A model generated the notes under the pieces. It was given only the letters and a program-made list of their open reading frames with translations, did no database searches and was not told where the DNA came from. Of a stretch of 64,000 nucleotides of DNA, positions 60,503 through 64,000 are shown in pieces. Numbering within the stretch: position 1 is the stretch's first letter; every line of letters begins with the position of its first letter. The stretch is from the NCBI GenBank assembly GCA_945865375.1, contig CAMBEJ010000006.1:1-64000 (forward strand), given 5' to 3'. The position numbers were made by a program, and so were the translations under genes. The stretch is from Akkermansia muciniphila. GTDB taxonomy: Bacteria; Verrucomicrobiota; Verrucomicrobiia; Limisphaerales; F1-80-MAGS106.

Positions 60503-60732
60503 GTGCGCATCTCAGATTTTTCCAGATCTTCCCGTAATCGTAATCGTAATCGTAATCGTAATCCTATCCCGGGTTTCCCTCGTGCAACCCGTAATCCGAG
60601 TTGGCTTTAATCAAGCCGATCGGCTTTTGTGGTCGAATCGGCGGTTCATTGGATTACGATTAGGATTACGATTACGATTACGAGGTGGAAAACGAGGTGG
60701 AAACGCGAGGACGAAAAATCTGAGATGCGCAC
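60503..60732. mobile_element. 230-bp MITE-like element with 20-bp perfect TIRs and 9-bp target site duplication
   Basis: TIR GTGCGCATCTCAGATTTTTC 60503-60522 / GAAAAATCTGAGATGCGCAC 60713-60732; GGTTTTGTC at 60494-60502 and 60733-60741; internal hexamer arrays 60535-60564 and 60651-60682; no ORF of its own. Confidence 0.85.
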
Positions 60733-60803
60733 GGTTTTGTCCGATATTCGGGTTAATGAGGCATTGCGTTGCGAGGAAGCGGGCGGCTAATCTGTGCGGG
60801 TCG

Positions 60804-61892
60804 ATGTCACGAATGGAAGACACTTTAATTGACGAACCACGAATGCTCGCGGAGCTAGCGGCGCAGATTGCGGTCGCCCCGTGGGTGGGAATCGATACTG
60901 AAGCGGACAGCCTGCGTTCGTATCCCGACAAACTCTGTTTGATACAAGTCACCGTCCCTTCAGGCGACTTTCTTGTGGATCCGATGGCGCCGCTGGACAT
61001 GGGGCCGTTTTTTGTTGCCTTGAGGGACCGCGAGCTGATCTTTCATGGGGCCGATTATGATCTGCGGTTGCTGAGGCGGTATTACGGATTTCTGCCTGGG
61101 AGTGTTTTTGACACCATGCTAGCGTCGCGATTGTTGGGCATCGAACCCTTCGGCCTGGCGGCTCTGGTGGAGAGATTTTTCGGCCTAAAGCTTGTGAAAT
61201 CGGCTCAGAAAGCGGATTGGCGGCAACGTCCCTTGCCGAAGATGATGATCGATTACGCGCGCAAGGACAGCCACTTTCTACCCGAGCTCGCGGGGATTCT
61301 CCGCGGGAGCTTGGTAGAGCGAGGTCGTCTGGTCTGGCACCAGCAGCTCTGCGCCCGGAGTGTGGCGGATGCATCCGTCGACCCGCCTGAGGACTTGGAC
61401 GAGCGCTGGCGTCTGAAGGGAAGCTACCGACTAGGCCCCCGCGCGCTGGGTATTTTGCGGGAGCTATGGCATTGGCGGGAGCGTGAAGCCATCGAGGCGT
61501 CGAAACCGCCCTTTTTTGTCGTGGCGCACGAGACCTTGGTGGGGATGGCGGCCTCCGCGGCGGAGCGCGAGCCCTCCGGCATCGCATTCCCGCATTATGT
61601 GCGCGAGCGCCGCCGGCACGGAGCGATGCACGCGATGCGTGCCGGGCTGGCGCTGCCAGAGGAGCAGTTGCCGACCAACAAACGGCCTCGGGGGCGCCGG
61701 TTGACATGGGCGCAAGGAGAGCGGATGGAGCAGTGCCGACAGCGGCGTGACAAGATCGCCATGGAATTGGGGTTAGATGCCTCCCTGATCGCGACGCGGT
61801 CGGACCTGGCTGAGTTGGCCATGGACTGGGAGAACCATGCAGCCAAGATGATGAATTGGCAGGCCGAATTGTTGGCCGATCAAGCTTCGTGA
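60804..61892 (+). CDS. rnd: ribonuclease D-like protein (3'-5' exonuclease + HRDC-like)
   Basis: WVGIDTEADSLRSYPDKLCLIQVTVPSGDFLVDPM; IFHGADYDLRLLRRYYGF; ORF extends upstream through the MITE but ATG 60804 gives canonical N-terminus. Confidence 0.92.
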   Translation: MSRMEDTLIDEPRMLAELAAQIAVAPWVGIDTEADSLRSYPDKLCLIQVTVPSGDFLVDPMAPLDMGPFFVALRDRELIFHGADYDLRLLRRYYGFLPGSVFDTMLASRLLGIEPFGLAALVERFFGLKLVKSAQKADWRQRPLPKMMIDYARKDSHFLPELAGILRGSLVERGRLVWHQQLCARSVADASVDPPEDLDERWRLKGSYRLGPRALGILRELWHWREREAIEASKPPFFVVAHETLVGMAASAAEREPSGIAFPHYVRERRRHGAMHAMRAGLALPEEQLPTNKRPRGRRLTWAQGERMEQCRQRRDKIAMELGLDASLIATRSDLAELAMDWENHAAKMMNWQAELLADQAS

Positions 61893-62034
61893 GCCGAACC
61901 GGAGTTGACCTTACCGGAATGATGGCTGACAGCGCCCGTTCCGGACCTGATTTTGTTTGCTGCCCAGGAATGGAGTGTCTAGCGTCTGCCCGGGTTCGAG
62001 CCCGATGACGATCAGTAAATTATTCATCCACCAC

Positions 62035-64000
<1,966 letters not shown>

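Noticed and set aside
60393-60803. N-terminal extension of the RNase D ORF
   Set aside because: The extension translates through the MITE and hexamer arrays; ATG at 60804 gives the conserved N-terminus.

Overview
Window from a probable Verrucomicrobiota-like chromosome (lineage is an inference from H-X9-DG prepilin-type, DUF6807, CotH and Gfo/Idh/MocA content). Most of it is ordinary chromosomal coding: YncE/phosphoesterase, prepilin-like protein, PIG-L deacetylase, LptD, UvrA, TsaD, D-2-hydroxyacid dehydrogenase, HAD-Nudix fusion + FolB, tRNA-Asn(GTT), YraN, RNase HII, GyrB/GyrA, flavin reductase, MFS, CotH, acyl-CoA ligase, PhnW/PhnA, RNase D and a 3'-truncated alpha-glucan phosphorylase. 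The main accessory block is a tightly overlapping seven-gene minus-strand defence-type operon at about 10.2-23.7 kb: DUF499 ATPase, DUF3780, two DUF1016/PDDEXK nucleases, DUF1156 DNA methylase, DUF4062+AlbA-type ATP-binding protein, and PLD-SNF2 helicase. Four observations deserve follow-up: (1) in-frame palindromic hairpin units at the same linker position in both DUF1016 paralogs; (2) an apparent single-base frameshift at the 5' end of the DUF499 gene; (3) a candidate ~80-nt minus-strand small RNA after tsaD with promoter-like and terminator-like signals; (4) a 230-bp MITE-like element with 20-bp perfect TIRs and a perfect 9-bp target duplication enclosing inverted TAATCG hexamer arrays. Several other palindromic intergenic repeats are also present. 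No search or folding tool was run; all calls are by reading.
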